Part shown: positions 50,909 through 61,400 of the stretch, piece by piece
Layout of the letters: each line of letters opens with the position of its first letter
How positions within the stretch are numbered: position 1 is the stretch's first letter
Assembly: GCF_020164785.1 (NCBI RefSeq)
Contig: NZ_JAIUGX010000013.1
Location: forward strand, 1 to 64,000
Direction of reading: 5' to 3'
Source: Mesorhizobium sp. ES1-1
Lineage (GTDB): Bacteria; Pseudomonadota; Alphaproteobacteria; Rhizobiales; Rhizobiaceae
DNA: 64,000 nt
The notes under the pieces: model-generated
The model's input: only the letters and a program-made list of their open reading frames with translations
Database searches by the model: none
Told to the model about the DNA's origin: nothing
Made by a program: the position numbers and the translations under genes

Positions 50909-52394
50909 CGGCGCGGTGTTGAAGAGTTTTATCGACGGCCAATGGATGGATTCGTCGTCAGGCGGGCGTATCGAGGTAGATGACCCGTCCACCGGCGAAG
51001 TCATAGCGCTGGTCGCCGAAGCCGACGTGTCAGACATCGACCTGGCCGTTACTGCCGCCCAGAGGGTGTTTCGTGAACGTACGCTCGTCGATATGCACCC
51101 CTACGATCGTGGGCGCTTGCTCTTCCGCATTGCCGATGCGCTGGAGTTGCGTGCCGATCAGATCGCAACGACGGTCTGCATGGATACCGGCAAGGCTATT
51201 GATGTAGCGCGTGAGGAAGTTGGCACGGCCGTACGCTATGTAAGATATTACGCTGGCCTGGCGGATAAGCTCGAAGGCCGATCGATCCCGCGCGGCGCCA
51301 ACATCGTCGACTATACCGTCAGAAGCCCGTTCGGCGTTTCCGCTCAGATCGTGCCGTGGAATTTCCCACTTGAGTTGACGGCGCGCTCGCTGGCATGCGC
51401 CATCGCGACCGGCAATTCGGTCGTCGTCAAGTCGCCGGACCTCGCGCCACTATCCGGGATTGAGGTCGCCCGCGCCTGCGAGGCGGCAGGTTTGCCTGCC
51501 GGCGCGGTCAATATCCTGACCGGCTACGGCCACAAGGCGGGACAGGCGCTGATAGAACATCCCGACGTTCGCCATATTGTGTTCACCGGCTCCATGGCGA
51601 CCGGCAGAACGGTGCTCAAGACCGCGGCCGAGCGCATCATACCCTGCATCATGGAACTCGGTGGAAAATCGGCCGGCATCGTCTATGCCGATGCCGACAT
51701 CGACTGCGTGATTGATGCAGTGCGCAGCGGATCATTCCTTAATGCCGGCCAGAACTGCAATGCTTTTTCCCGTCTGCTGGTCGACAAGAGGATCGCGGAC
51801 GAAGTCCTGGAGCGCGTGAAATCGTGCGTGCAAGGGCTGTCCGTCGGGCCGGGCCGTGACAATTGCGACATCACCCCGCTGATTTCGAAAAGACAGCAGG
51901 ATGGCGTCGAACATGCCTGCCACACGGCAGTTTCCCAAGGCGCGCGGCTGGTGACGGGTGGATCCGCGCTGAGGGACCGCAGCGGTTACTTCATGGCCGG
52001 GACACTGTTTTCCGATGTCGAGCCTAGCAGCCATCTCTTCCAGACCGAGACGTTTGGCCCGGTCCTCGCGGTCACGACGTTTGACGATCCTCTGATGGCA
52101 GTCGAGCTTGCGAACGGCACGGAACAGGGCTTAGCCGCCGGCGTGTTCACGAAGGACCTCGATCTCGCTTTGTGGACGGCTGAACGGCATTGGGCGGGAC
52201 AGGTCTACGTCAACGGCTGGTTCGTTGGCGGCGTCGAGACGCCGTTCGGCGGCGTAAAGCAATCCGGCTACGGCCGTGAGAAGGGCCAGGAAGCCTTGGA
52301 CGGCTACGTACAGACGCGAAATGTCGGCATCAAGATTGCGCAGCCAGCCTCGAATTGGGCCGAAGGCGGCAAAGTGCGGAGAGACCGAGCATGA
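50901..52394 (+). CDS. NAD(P)-dependent aldehyde dehydrogenase
   Basis: A 497-residue ALDH with the catalytic Glu in MELGGKSAGIV, the catalytic Cys in NAGQNCNAFSR and the cofactor stretch IVPWNFPLELTARSLACAIATGNSVVVKSP. It is typical of the betaine-aldehyde/phenylacetaldehyde group of ALDHs. It starts inside the end of the GMC oxidoreductase gene and its stop overlaps the next start (ATGA), so the three enzymes are translated together and very likely form one alcohol to acid pathway. The substrate is unknown. Confidence 0.92.
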   Translation: MTDGAVLKSFIDGQWMDSSSGGRIEVDDPSTGEVIALVAEADVSDIDLAVTAAQRVFRERTLVDMHPYDRGRLLFRIADALELRADQIATTVCMDTGKAIDVAREEVGTAVRYVRYYAGLADKLEGRSIPRGANIVDYTVRSPFGVSAQIVPWNFPLELTARSLACAIATGNSVVVKSPDLAPLSGIEVARACEAAGLPAGAVNILTGYGHKAGQALIEHPDVRHIVFTGSMATGRTVLKTAAERIIPCIMELGGKSAGIVYADADIDCVIDAVRSGSFLNAGQNCNAFSRLLVDKRIADEVLERVKSCVQGLSVGPGRDNCDITPLISKRQQDGVEHACHTAVSQGARLVTGGSALRDRSGYFMAGTLFSDVEPSSHLFQTETFGPVLAVTTFDDPLMAVELANGTEQGLAAGVFTKDLDLALWTAERHWAGQVYVNGWFVGGVETPFGGVKQSGYGREKGQEALDGYVQTRNVGIKIAQPASNWAEGGKVRRDRA

Positions 52395-53497
52395 GAATAA
52401 CCTCAATCAAGACGATCATCACCCGTCCGCCGATCCGGCATCCGGGAAAACTCGGCGTCGGTGATCTTGTCGCCGTAGACGCAGTGATCGTGAGTATCGA
52501 AACCGATGCTGATTTTTCGGGCGTGGGTGAATGCTCGCCTTGGGCGGTGTTTGCCGAAAATGCGTTTGCGATCAAGGCAACGATCGACAACTATCTGGCG
52601 CCGGCCCTCATCGGCGAAACCCCGTTCAATATCGAAGCGCTCCTGCTCAAGATGGACGCCGCGCATTACGGCTCGTCCTTCGCCAAGACCGGGGTCGAAA
52701 TGGCGCTGCTCGACATCGTCGGCAAGGCATTGAATTGTCCCGTCAACCAGCTCCTAGGCGGTCTTGTGCGGGACAGGATCAGCCTCAGCTATTCAGTCAC
52801 TAACCAGGAAGTCCAGGCCGATCTGGACGAGAGCCGCTGGCTGCTGGACCAGGGCTTCAAGGTTCTCAAGATCAAGACCGGAGTTCTACCCGAGCGCGAG
52901 GAACTCAGCCGGGTGGAAGCCTTGCGCAAGCTTGTCGGCGATGAGTTCGACCTGCGGATCGACTTCAACCAAGGCGGTCGTCGCGAGCAGATGACGCGGC
53001 TGTGCAGGCAGTTGGAGGCCTTCAAGCCTACATTCATCGAGCAACCGTTCAAGGGCTTCGACCTCGATGCAATGGCGGCGCTTTGCGCGGTTCTTGATAC
53101 GCCCGTTATGGCGGACGAAAGTGTACTGAGCTGGGACCAAGGTTTTCAGGTTGCCAAGCGTCAAGCTGCAGACATCATCTCGATTAAGATCGCCAAGATG
53201 GGTGGCTTGGTGCGTTCTAAGAAGGTGGCCGGCATGTGCGAGGCGGCCGGAATCCCATGCTACGCTGGCGCGATGTGGGAGTCCGGCATTGGCCTGGCCG
53301 CCAGTCTGCATTTTGCGTGCTCATCGCCTGCGATCAAATACGGCAGCGATTTCTATACTGCCAACTACCTCATGACAGATGATCTCATCATTTCCCCGCT
53401 TGCTGTAAGTGACGGCGACATACTTGTGCCAATGGGCCCTGGGCTTGGTATCGAGCCTGATTGGGAGGCAATTGAGCGATACAGGGTGGTTGCGTAG
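52391..53497 (+). CDS. enolase-superfamily enzyme (mandelate racemase/muconate lactonizing group)
   Basis: A 368-residue protein with the catalytic Lys pair in VLKIKTG, the metal ligands in RIDFNQGG (Asp), FIEQPF (Glu) and MADESV (Asp/Glu), and the second Lys in SIKIAKMGG. This is the muconate cycloisomerase/dipeptide epimerase arrangement. It abstracts a proton alpha to a carboxylate, so it may act on the acid made by the aldehyde dehydrogenase or on the starting compound. It is the last gene of the operon, overlapping the ALDH gene by 4 bases. Confidence 0.9.
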   Translation: MRITSIKTIITRPPIRHPGKLGVGDLVAVDAVIVSIETDADFSGVGECSPWAVFAENAFAIKATIDNYLAPALIGETPFNIEALLLKMDAAHYGSSFAKTGVEMALLDIVGKALNCPVNQLLGGLVRDRISLSYSVTNQEVQADLDESRWLLDQGFKVLKIKTGVLPEREELSRVEALRKLVGDEFDLRIDFNQGGRREQMTRLCRQLEAFKPTFIEQPFKGFDLDAMAALCAVLDTPVMADESVLSWDQGFQVAKRQAADIISIKIAKMGGLVRSKKVAGMCEAAGIPCYAGAMWESGIGLAASLHFACSSPAIKYGSDFYTANYLMTDDLIISPLAVSDGDILVPMGPGLGIEPDWEAIERYRVVA

Positions 53498-54061
53498 TTT
53501 TGACCGCCTTGACTGGCAACTGACATACCCAACTGATTATAAGGGGCGTTCAGCTCGGCCAGAGAGCCGCGCAATCTCAGCCGCGTGGCTTTCGATGACT
53601 GGGTCTGAGCTATTGGGGCGCAGCTAATGTCTTTTGCCACCATTACACTCCACCGGGCCCGATTTGGCGGGGGCAGGCTGGGTTGAGTGGCAGAAACGCG
53701 CCCCGGGGCAGCCCCGCCGCATGATAGCCACCGCTCATCGAGCTTAACGAATTCCACGATCGCAACCGATTGGACCTGCTATTAGCGTATTGGAGCTCTA
53801 TCCATCTGTCGGGACGTGTCGCTCAACGTCCACGCCTGATTCATCAAGCCACCGCGTTGAGGGGATCTGCCGGCTAACCAACCATCCTGCTGCCTTTTTT
53901 CGGCGTACTAAAAGCCACTTCGACCATGTAGGACGAAGCAAATCTCAAATTAGATTTTCCTAATAGTTAATCACAAAAAGTTGTTCTGCATTTTGCCGCT
54001 TTTCAACTTTTGCTGATTGCTTCTGGGCTGCCGCGTAGCGGATAAATCAAAATACAACTTA
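53498..54061. other. intergenic region before the secretion operon
   Basis: About 560 bases with no supported gene; a 130-codon minus-strand frame here overlaps the end of the enolase-superfamily gene and lacks any protein-like composition. The last ~130 bases are AT-rich and probably contain the promoter of the secretion genes, but no single box stands out. Confidence 0.4.
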
Positions 54062-56248
54062 ATGTTGTTTGCCGGGGGGCAAGTGGGAATTTCTACACCC
54101 ATAGTCGCGCGCTTGGACAGCGGCGTCATCTGCTTGACGTTGATGACCCAGTATCTCCGCCAGCCGGCCAATGCCGACGCCATTCGCCATGACCTGGGTC
54201 TTGGCGAGGGGCTCGCGGATCGGGTCGACATTGTGCGGGCAGCCAAGCGGCTGAAGCTCAAAGCCAAGATTGGTATGCCGGCGCCGAAGCGACTGTATCG
54301 CCTGCCATTGCCGGTTATTATTGAAAAGAGAGATGGAAGTTTTGCGCTGTTGGCGGCGGTTTCCTCCGGCAAGGTCTTGCTACAGGACCCGCAGACAGCA
54401 GCCCCTCAGGAGCTTTCACGCGCCGATTTCGACGCGCTTTGGAGCGGCTATGTCGTCCTGGTCACTAGCCGGGCCTTCGCGCAGGGCTTCTCGCGCCGCT
54501 TCGATTTCTCCTGGTTCATCCCCGAGATCATCCGCTACCGCTGGATCTTCGCCGAGGTACTGCTCGCCTCATTCTTTGTGCAGCTGCTCGGGCTGATCTC
54601 GCCGATTTTCTTCCAGCTGATCATCGACAAGGTGCTGGTTCACAACGGCCTGACCACGCTCGAGGTCCTGGTCATCGGGTTGTCGGCCGTTTCCATGTTC
54701 GAGGTGCTGCTCACCGGCCTTCGCACCTACACCACCATTCACACCACCAGCAGGATCGATGTGGCGCTCGGCGCCAAGCTGTTTCATCACCTGCTCGGCC
54801 TGCCGATCGCCTATTTCGAGGCACGGCAGACCGGCCAGACTGTGGCCCGCGTGCATGAACTGGAGAACATCCGCGCCTTCCTCACCGGATCGGCGCTCAC
54901 GGTCCTTCTCGACGTGCTTTTCTTATTTGTCTTCCTGGCCGTGATGTATCTTTACAGCCCCTGGCTGACCGTGATCGTCATTTGCTCGATTCCAGCCTAT
55001 GTTATCCTGTCGATGGCGGTCACGCCGGAGTTTCGCCGCCGTATCGAGGAAAAGTTCAACCGCGGCGCAGAGAACCAGACCTTCCTGGTCGAATCGATCG
55101 TCGGTGTCGAAACGCTGAAGGCGATGGCGGTTGAGCCGCAGATGCAGCGTCGCTGGGAGGACCAGCTTGCCGGCTATGTAGGCGCCAGCTTCCGCACGGC
55201 CCGGCTAGCGAACTTCGCTTCCAATACCGCCCAGCTCATTTCGAAGGCGGTTATTGTCGCCACCATGTGGTTTGGCGCCAAAGCGGTGGTCGCCGGCGAC
55301 ATGACGGTTGGCCAACTGGTTGCCTTCAACATCATGGCCGGGCGAGTTTCTGGCCCGGTGCTGCGGTTGGCGCAGCTCTGGCAGGATTTACAGCAGGTGC
55401 GTATCTCCGTCGACCGGTTGGGAGATATCCTCAATGCACCCGTCGAGATCTCGGGCGGCGGAGGACAGGGCTCTCTACGCAAAATCTCGGGCCATGCCGC
55501 CTTTGATCACGTCACGTTCCGGTACCGCCAAGGCGAGCGCGAGATCCTCAGTGACGTCTCGTTCCAGACCGAGCCGGGCGAAATCATCGGCATTGTCGGT
55601 CCATCGGGATCGGGCAAGAGCACTGTCGCCAAGCTGCTGCAGAGGTTGCATGTTCCCGAACGTGGCCGGGTCCTTATCGACGGCGTCGACCTAGCGTTGA
55701 TCGATCCCAGAAGTCTGCGTCGTCAGATCGGCGTGGTGCTGCAGGAGAACATCCTGTTCCGCCGAACGGTGCGCGAGAACATCGCGCTCGCGGATCCCGC
55801 ACTGCCATTGGAGCGGGTCATAGAGGCGGCCAAGCTGTCCGGCGCTCACGACTTTATCGTCCAGCTGAAGTCAGGCTACGACACGGTCCTGGAAGAGCGG
55901 GGTTCAAATCTCTCCGGCGGCCAGCGCCAGCGGATTGCGATAGCACGCGCCTTAGTTACCAATCCACGCATCTTGTTATTTGATGAGGCCACCAGCGCGC
56001 TTGATTACGAGTCTGAGTACGTCATCCAGCAGAACATGCGCCTCATGGCTAAAGGCCGCACCGTGTTCATTATCGCTCACCGACTGGCGGCACTTCGGGA
56101 CGCCACCCGCATCATCACCATTGAAGCGGGCCGTATCACCGAACAGGGTACGCATGATCAGCTTCTGAAGCTTAATGGTCGGTATGCCCAGCTTTACCGA
56201 TTGCAGGCGGAGCAGCGCCCGTCGGCCCAACCCCAGGCGGCGGAGTAG
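54062..56248 (+). CDS. type I secretion ABC transporter (HlyB-like)
   Basis: A 728-residue exporter with an N-terminal C39-like domain (about 1-125) in which the peptidase Cys position reads Ser (LDSGVICLT), so it is a non-cleaving C39-like domain as in HlyB. Then come six membrane segments (about 155-430, with VLVHNGLTTLEVL and TTSRIDVALGAKLFHHLLGLP very close to HlyB) and an ATPase domain with Walker A GPSGSGKST (from residue 513), LSGGQRQR and ILLFDEATSALDYESE. The ATG at 54062 is chosen; TTG at 54017 or GTG at 54083 are alternatives. It exports unfolded RTX-type proteins with an uncleaved C-terminal signal, most likely the giant protein downstream. Confidence 0.93.
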   Translation: MLFAGGQVGISTPIVARLDSGVICLTLMTQYLRQPANADAIRHDLGLGEGLADRVDIVRAAKRLKLKAKIGMPAPKRLYRLPLPVIIEKRDGSFALLAAVSSGKVLLQDPQTAAPQELSRADFDALWSGYVVLVTSRAFAQGFSRRFDFSWFIPEIIRYRWIFAEVLLASFFVQLLGLISPIFFQLIIDKVLVHNGLTTLEVLVIGLSAVSMFEVLLTGLRTYTTIHTTSRIDVALGAKLFHHLLGLPIAYFEARQTGQTVARVHELENIRAFLTGSALTVLLDVLFLFVFLAVMYLYSPWLTVIVICSIPAYVILSMAVTPEFRRRIEEKFNRGAENQTFLVESIVGVETLKAMAVEPQMQRRWEDQLAGYVGASFRTARLANFASNTAQLISKAVIVATMWFGAKAVVAGDMTVGQLVAFNIMAGRVSGPVLRLAQLWQDLQQVRISVDRLGDILNAPVEISGGGGQGSLRKISGHAAFDHVTFRYRQGEREILSDVSFQTEPGEIIGIVGPSGSGKSTVAKLLQRLHVPERGRVLIDGVDLALIDPRSLRRQIGVVLQENILFRRTVRENIALADPALPLERVIEAAKLSGAHDFIVQLKSGYDTVLEERGSNLSGGQRQRIAIARALVTNPRILLFDEATSALDYESEYVIQQNMRLMAKGRTVFIIAHRLAALRDATRIITIEAGRITEQGTHDQLLKLNGRYAQLYRLQAEQRPSAQPQAAE

Positions 56249-56251
56249 GCG

Positions 56252-57697
56252 ATGGGACGCTATTGGCAAGCAATCCGGGAAGGCGTGGCGCGGGAGAGGG
56301 ATGCCAAACGGCCCAAACTCAACCGCGATGAACGTGCCTTCCAAGCGGCCGCGATCGAGATCCTCGAAACGCCGGTCTCGCCGGCCGCGCGCATCTTCTC
56401 AGCCTTGATCATGCTGTTTGCAGTGGGTGCGCTAACTTGGTCCTGGTTCGGCCGTATCGACACTTATGCCACGATCCAGGGCAAGCTGATCCCCATCGGC
56501 AAAGTGCAGGTCATCGAGCCCTTGATCACAGGCACGGTCAAGGCTCTGCACGTCAAAGCCGGGGATCATGTGGCAGCTGGCGAACTCTTGGTGGAGTTAG
56601 AGCCTGCGGAATATGCGGCCGAGCGCCAGAAGAATGCAGGAAATCTCGCTGCCGCAGAAGTTTCGAAGGCTCGGCTCAAGGCGCTAATCGATGCCGTGGA
56701 AGCTGGCGCATCCTCCGCGGACCAACAGTTCGTGGTCCCAGCGAATGCTCCAGCAGCCATTGTCGGCCTGCAACGGCTGCAGATGCGGCAATCGCTCGCT
56801 GCCTATCAATCAGATCAAGACAGTCTGGAAGCCGAACTCGCTCAAAAGCGGACTGAAATTGACCGCGCCGGCAAGACCTTGGTTGAGCGCCACAAGCTCG
56901 TGCTCCTCGCCGGCGACCGGCGAGATATCTATGAGCAACTCGAGAAGCGTCAGGTTGGCATTAAGACCAGTACCATCGATGCGCGCCAGAGCGAGCAGGA
57001 TCAGTTGATGGCAACCGTGTCAGACGAAGGCCACGTCGCCGAACTGGAGGCAACAGTGCAGACGCTTGCGGCGCAAAAGCGTGCGCGTCGTGATGCTTAT
57101 CTCGACAAGGTCGCTACGGAGCTGATTGAGGTCGACCGTTCGGTTCGCGTTATGCAGCAGGATCTCGCAAAGGCCGAACTCTTTGAGCGGGCGAGCCTAC
57201 TCAAATCCCCCGTCGCCGGCCGCGTCCAGCAGCTGGAAGTCAACACGCTGGGGGAGGTTGTGCAGACCGGCCAGAAGCTGATGGTAGTTGTTCCAGATGG
57301 CACCAAGCTTGAGATCGAGGCGATGCTACTGAACCGGGACAAGGGCTTTGTCCACGAGGGGCAAGAGGTGCGCGTAAAGCTCGAAGCCTTTCCGTTCACT
57401 CGCTATGGCACGCTTGATGGCGAGGTTCTGACTGTTTCCAACGACGCCATCCCCGTCGGCGCGCCGCAACTGCGGTCAGCGGCCAAGGAAGAGACTATGC
57501 GCGACAGCGCCGGGCCGCTGGTGTTCCCGGCACGCATCGCGCTCAACGAGACGTCGATCCACGTCGAAGGCAGGGACGTGGTGCTGACTCCGGGCATGTC
57601 GGTGACGGCGGAGGTCAAGACGGGAAATCGACGAGTGCTGGGCTTTCTGCTCGATCCGTTGATGGAGATGACGGACGAGGCTTTCCATGAGCGGTAA
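56252..57697 (+). CDS. type I secretion membrane fusion protein (HlyD-like)
   Basis: A 481-residue adaptor with one N-terminal membrane segment (about residues 48-68), a lipoyl/barrel-sandwich half (GKVQVIEPLITGTVKALHVKAGDHVAAGELLVEL), a long coiled-coil hairpin (about 120-320) and the second half with LLKSPVAGRVQQLEVNTLGEVV. It is of the HlyD type and bridges the inner-membrane exporter to an outer-membrane TolC, which is not encoded here. It begins 3 bases after the exporter gene. Confidence 0.92.
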   Translation: MGRYWQAIREGVARERDAKRPKLNRDERAFQAAAIEILETPVSPAARIFSALIMLFAVGALTWSWFGRIDTYATIQGKLIPIGKVQVIEPLITGTVKALHVKAGDHVAAGELLVELEPAEYAAERQKNAGNLAAAEVSKARLKALIDAVEAGASSADQQFVVPANAPAAIVGLQRLQMRQSLAAYQSDQDSLEAELAQKRTEIDRAGKTLVERHKLVLLAGDRRDIYEQLEKRQVGIKTSTIDARQSEQDQLMATVSDEGHVAELEATVQTLAAQKRARRDAYLDKVATELIEVDRSVRVMQQDLAKAELFERASLLKSPVAGRVQQLEVNTLGEVVQTGQKLMVVVPDGTKLEIEAMLLNRDKGFVHEGQEVRVKLEAFPFTRYGTLDGEVLTVSNDAIPVGAPQLRSAAKEETMRDSAGPLVFPARIALNETSIHVEGRDVVLTPGMSVTAEVKTGNRRVLGFLLDPLMEMTDEAFHER

Positions 57698-57755
57698 ATC
57701 GATCTGCCTTTTGCATTGAGCGCCGGGCCGTGGATGGCATGTACAGGAAATTATT

Positions 57756-58457
57756 ATGAGAATAGACGAAATTATATACAAGGATATTGATGATGTTGAT
57801 ATCAAAGAATACGAGGGCGCATTTTCATTTTTGGCTCGAAAAAACCTCCCACTTAATGCTTCAATGGCAGATATACAAAACGCAAAAAGCAAATATTTAA
57901 TAGCTTATGACAGCTATAGACTGGTTATATCGATTTTGATGGCTATATTGTCAGTCATATTAAATTTTGTGATATCGTTGATATATGACATGGATCTCGA
58001 ACATAAAATGGAAGATTCCACTCTACTAAAGATCTGGCCATGGAACAATAACGCATTTGACCAGTTTCGGCGGAGCGGTCTCTTTCAGACGGAAGCCGGA
58101 TTAAAAAACTTCTATTGGCTCTCGTATTTGTGCAGCGTGACGACTCTTATTTGGCTTGTATGGATTTTATGGAGAATATGGATAGAAATCCACCGACATG
58201 ACCGCATGAATGTGAGTAGGCAAGAATATTTTTCGGCGCTAAAGGCCGTTGCTGTGCTCATGGCCGGAATAATGGTTTGCTTTTTAGCATCTATATCTGA
58301 CTTATCGACAAGTCATTCATTCTATGGCCCGTCCTTGGCCGACGCTCCCGCGGTCTATGCTGCAAAGAAGGTCGCTCTCATATCTTCGTTTTTCGGACTA
58401 GTGGGAATACTGATGTTCGTTGTGTCTATGATACTTAGATACAAGCGAAAAGCTTAA
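57756..58457 (+). CDS. AT-rich gene for a four-segment membrane protein
   Basis: A 233-residue inner-membrane protein with hydrophobic segments at about 57-77, 127-147, 167-187 and 209-229 and a hydrophilic, acidic N-terminus (MRIDEIIYKDIDDVDIKEYEG). I do not recognise it. Base composition is clearly more AT-rich than all neighbours, with codons such as ATA, TTA and AGA in use, pointing to separate and recent acquisition. It sits between the secretion genes and their presumed substrate in the same direction, so it may be an accessory, immunity or acylation-partner protein, but nothing in the sequence decides this. Confidence 0.65.
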   Translation: MRIDEIIYKDIDDVDIKEYEGAFSFLARKNLPLNASMADIQNAKSKYLIAYDSYRLVISILMAILSVILNFVISLIYDMDLEHKMEDSTLLKIWPWNNNAFDQFRRSGLFQTEAGLKNFYWLSYLCSVTTLIWLVWILWRIWIEIHRHDRMNVSRQEYFSALKAVAVLMAGIMVCFLASISDLSTSHSFYGPSLADAPAVYAAKKVALISSFFGLVGILMFVVSMILRYKRKA

Positions 58458-58488
58458 CTCGTTCGAAGTTTCTCGAAAGGAACACGCC

Positions 58489-61400
58489 GTGGGACAGGAT
58501 AATAAGTCGAATAAAGGTAGCCTTTTTGACGGAGCCGAGAAAGGGTCTGTTGCCTTAGCAGGCTCTTTGTCCGGCCAAGACGCAGGCATTGCGGCGGCCG
58601 CAGGTTTTGCAAAGACGGCTGAACAGGCAAAGGGAGCTATAGAAGCGGGGAAGGTTCTCGGCCCAATGGGAATCGCCGCGGGCGCTGTCTATGGTGGCGT
58701 GGCAGGTTATAAGGAGAATGGCATCACCGGTGCAGTCGCTGGAGCAGGCAAGGAAACAGCGGCCGGCATAGCTGGCTGGGCTGCCGCCGAGTATACGGCC
58801 GGCGCGATTGCATCGATCCCAGGAGTTGGGGAAGAACCCATAGGACTCGCTGTGGCTGGCGTGGCTGGTGCATTCGTTGGCTTCGGAACTACGGTCTTTG
58901 GCCCGATCGCGGTTGAAAGTCTGCCTGACACAAATTTGGATCCGACGGGCAACGCCCAACGGTATCTAGATAACTTACCAATGATGACGGGTATAGACAG
59001 ACCTGATCCAGGCGTTCCAAGTCAGAGTCAAAACCCTTTCACGCCCGAGAACAACAGCTTAGGTCCTTTAAGCCCCGTCAGTGAGCCGCAACCTGGGACA
59101 AATTCTGCTCCCAGTGCTGGATTAAATCCTAATGCTTTTACTAGCAACAACAACAGCTTTGGCCCTTTTAGCCCTGTTGGGGAGCAGCGCCCCGGGACAA
59201 TGTCGGCTCCCAGCGGAGCGGCCGACGCGCGCGCCGCTGACAAAAACTCCTCCCCTAATGGCGGCACCTTCAACACAAGCGGCGCTACGCAAAGCGGCAA
59301 TCCAAGTGGCCACAACGTTGGCTATAATGCTGGGTACGGCGATGACTACAGTGGCGCCGAAAACAATGGTACAGGATCTTCATACGGTGTTTCCAAACCG
59401 ACGCATTATTCGCCGGATCCTAACTTCCTCGGCGGCGTACAACTCCAAGGTCCGTCTTATGTGCAAAGTCAGGTTGTCGATTTAACGGCTCCGGCGCAAA
59501 TCTATAGCCCGACTACACCTCAGCCCGCGATTGCTGCGGTCGACCCGAACTACGGATTGGTTACGGTCGGTCTCGCCCAAGTATATATTGGGCCCCAGGT
59601 TTATTATGATGTCACAACGAAACCTGCTGCAGTCGTCCCCCACCCTGTCCCAACGCCGCCTCGGGCCCGGGTCGCGCCGATACCTGCAATCGTGCCGGCG
59701 TTGGTTTACGTTCCAGGAGTCGGTTACACCAACAAGCCCGATCCGATCGATGCCGTAGGGGCGGCAGTGCAGAACGCTTTGGATGCCGGCCTGTCGCCTG
59801 CGGCTGCAACGGCGATAGGGATGACTGTCGCCCAGCAGCGCCATGTGAGCCCCGACGATCCCAACCTACACATGAGGATTGCCAACCTAACCGGGGCGAC
59901 GGGCGGGAAATCCGACCACGCCAGTAATTCCAGTCCTGGTGGCTTGGGCAATAGCGTAAATGGCGTTTCCGCGGTGGGTGATCATGCTGGTCATCCTAAT
60001 GGCGTCTCGGGTAATCCCGGCAACGGGTGGGGTGGCCACCCTGTTTTGCTAGACCTCGCGGGCAACGGCCTTTCAATCAATGAATTGAGTTCGTCTTCGC
60101 AGTTCTTGGACCTTGAAGGAGATGGCTACCAGCACCGCACTGCCTGGGCGGGAAACGGGAACGGTGTGTTGGTACTAGATGCCGATGGCGACGGGAAAAT
60201 CAGCCGTTCCAGTGAGTTCGTTTTCACCGAGTGGGACCAGTCGGCAACCAGCGACCTCGAAGCGCTTAAGAGCGTTTTCGACACCAATCACAATGGCTTG
60301 CTCGACGCCGGTGATGACCGTTGGTCCGACTTTAAAATAATGGTCGATGGTCAATTGGTGTCACTGGCCTCGCTTGGCATTGCCTCAATCGACCTGACCG
60401 CGACGGGCAGCGGCCAGAACTTTGCCGATAGCTCGGCCATCACCGGCACAACGACCTATATGAAGACCGACGGAACCACTGGCGCCGTCGGCGATGCGCT
60501 TCTCGCCTCCGACGCAAATGGCTACATCATCAAGAGCGCTTTCGTCACGAATGGCGATGGCTCGAAGACCACAACGCTTGGCGGTTACAACAAGGATGGC
60601 ACCCTGGCGTTCCAGAACCGCATTACCGTCAGCGCCGACGGCCTGTCGACGACGACGCAGTTTGACGATGACGGAAACGGCACCTATGAGCGTTCGCAGA
60701 CCGACGTGACGACAATCACGGCAGGTGTACGCCAGCGAACCGTGAGCGATTTCAACACAGACGGTTCGCTAGCCGAGCGCACCACGACGACAACCAGCGC
60801 CGACAAAAAGACGGTAACGACAGCGCTCGATCAGGAAGGCGACGGCGCGCCGGACCAGACGCAGGCCTTCGTGAGGAACGTCGACGGCTCGACGGTTACA
60901 ACAGTCTCGGAGAACAGCGTTAATGGCACTTTGCTGCGCAAAGTCGTCACGGCTGCGTCCGCCGATGGCCTGTCGAAGACCGTTCAGCGCGATACCACTG
61001 GAACCGGCGTCTATGATCTCACCAGCACCGAGACGACGGTTGTCGCCGGTGACGGCACCCGTACAAAGACGGCTGCGGACACCTCGAGTGGCGGCACGCT
61101 GATCGATCGCGAACTGACCGTTAGCAGCGCCGACGGCCGCACGCGCACGGTCTTGCATGATCGCGATGGTGACGGCACGTATGAAATTCGCGACGCCACC
61201 ATCATCACCAGCGGTGCCGGCAATTCGACAGTAACTACCGTTTCGACCTATAGCTCGACCAACGTGCTGATTGCCAAGACGGTCGCCACCACCAGCAGCG
61301 ACGGCCTTTCCAAGACGGTCTCGACGGATTCCAATGGCGATGGCCAGGCCGATCTTGTCTCGTCTGACGTGACAGTAGTCGGCGCAGGCGGCAGTCTGAC

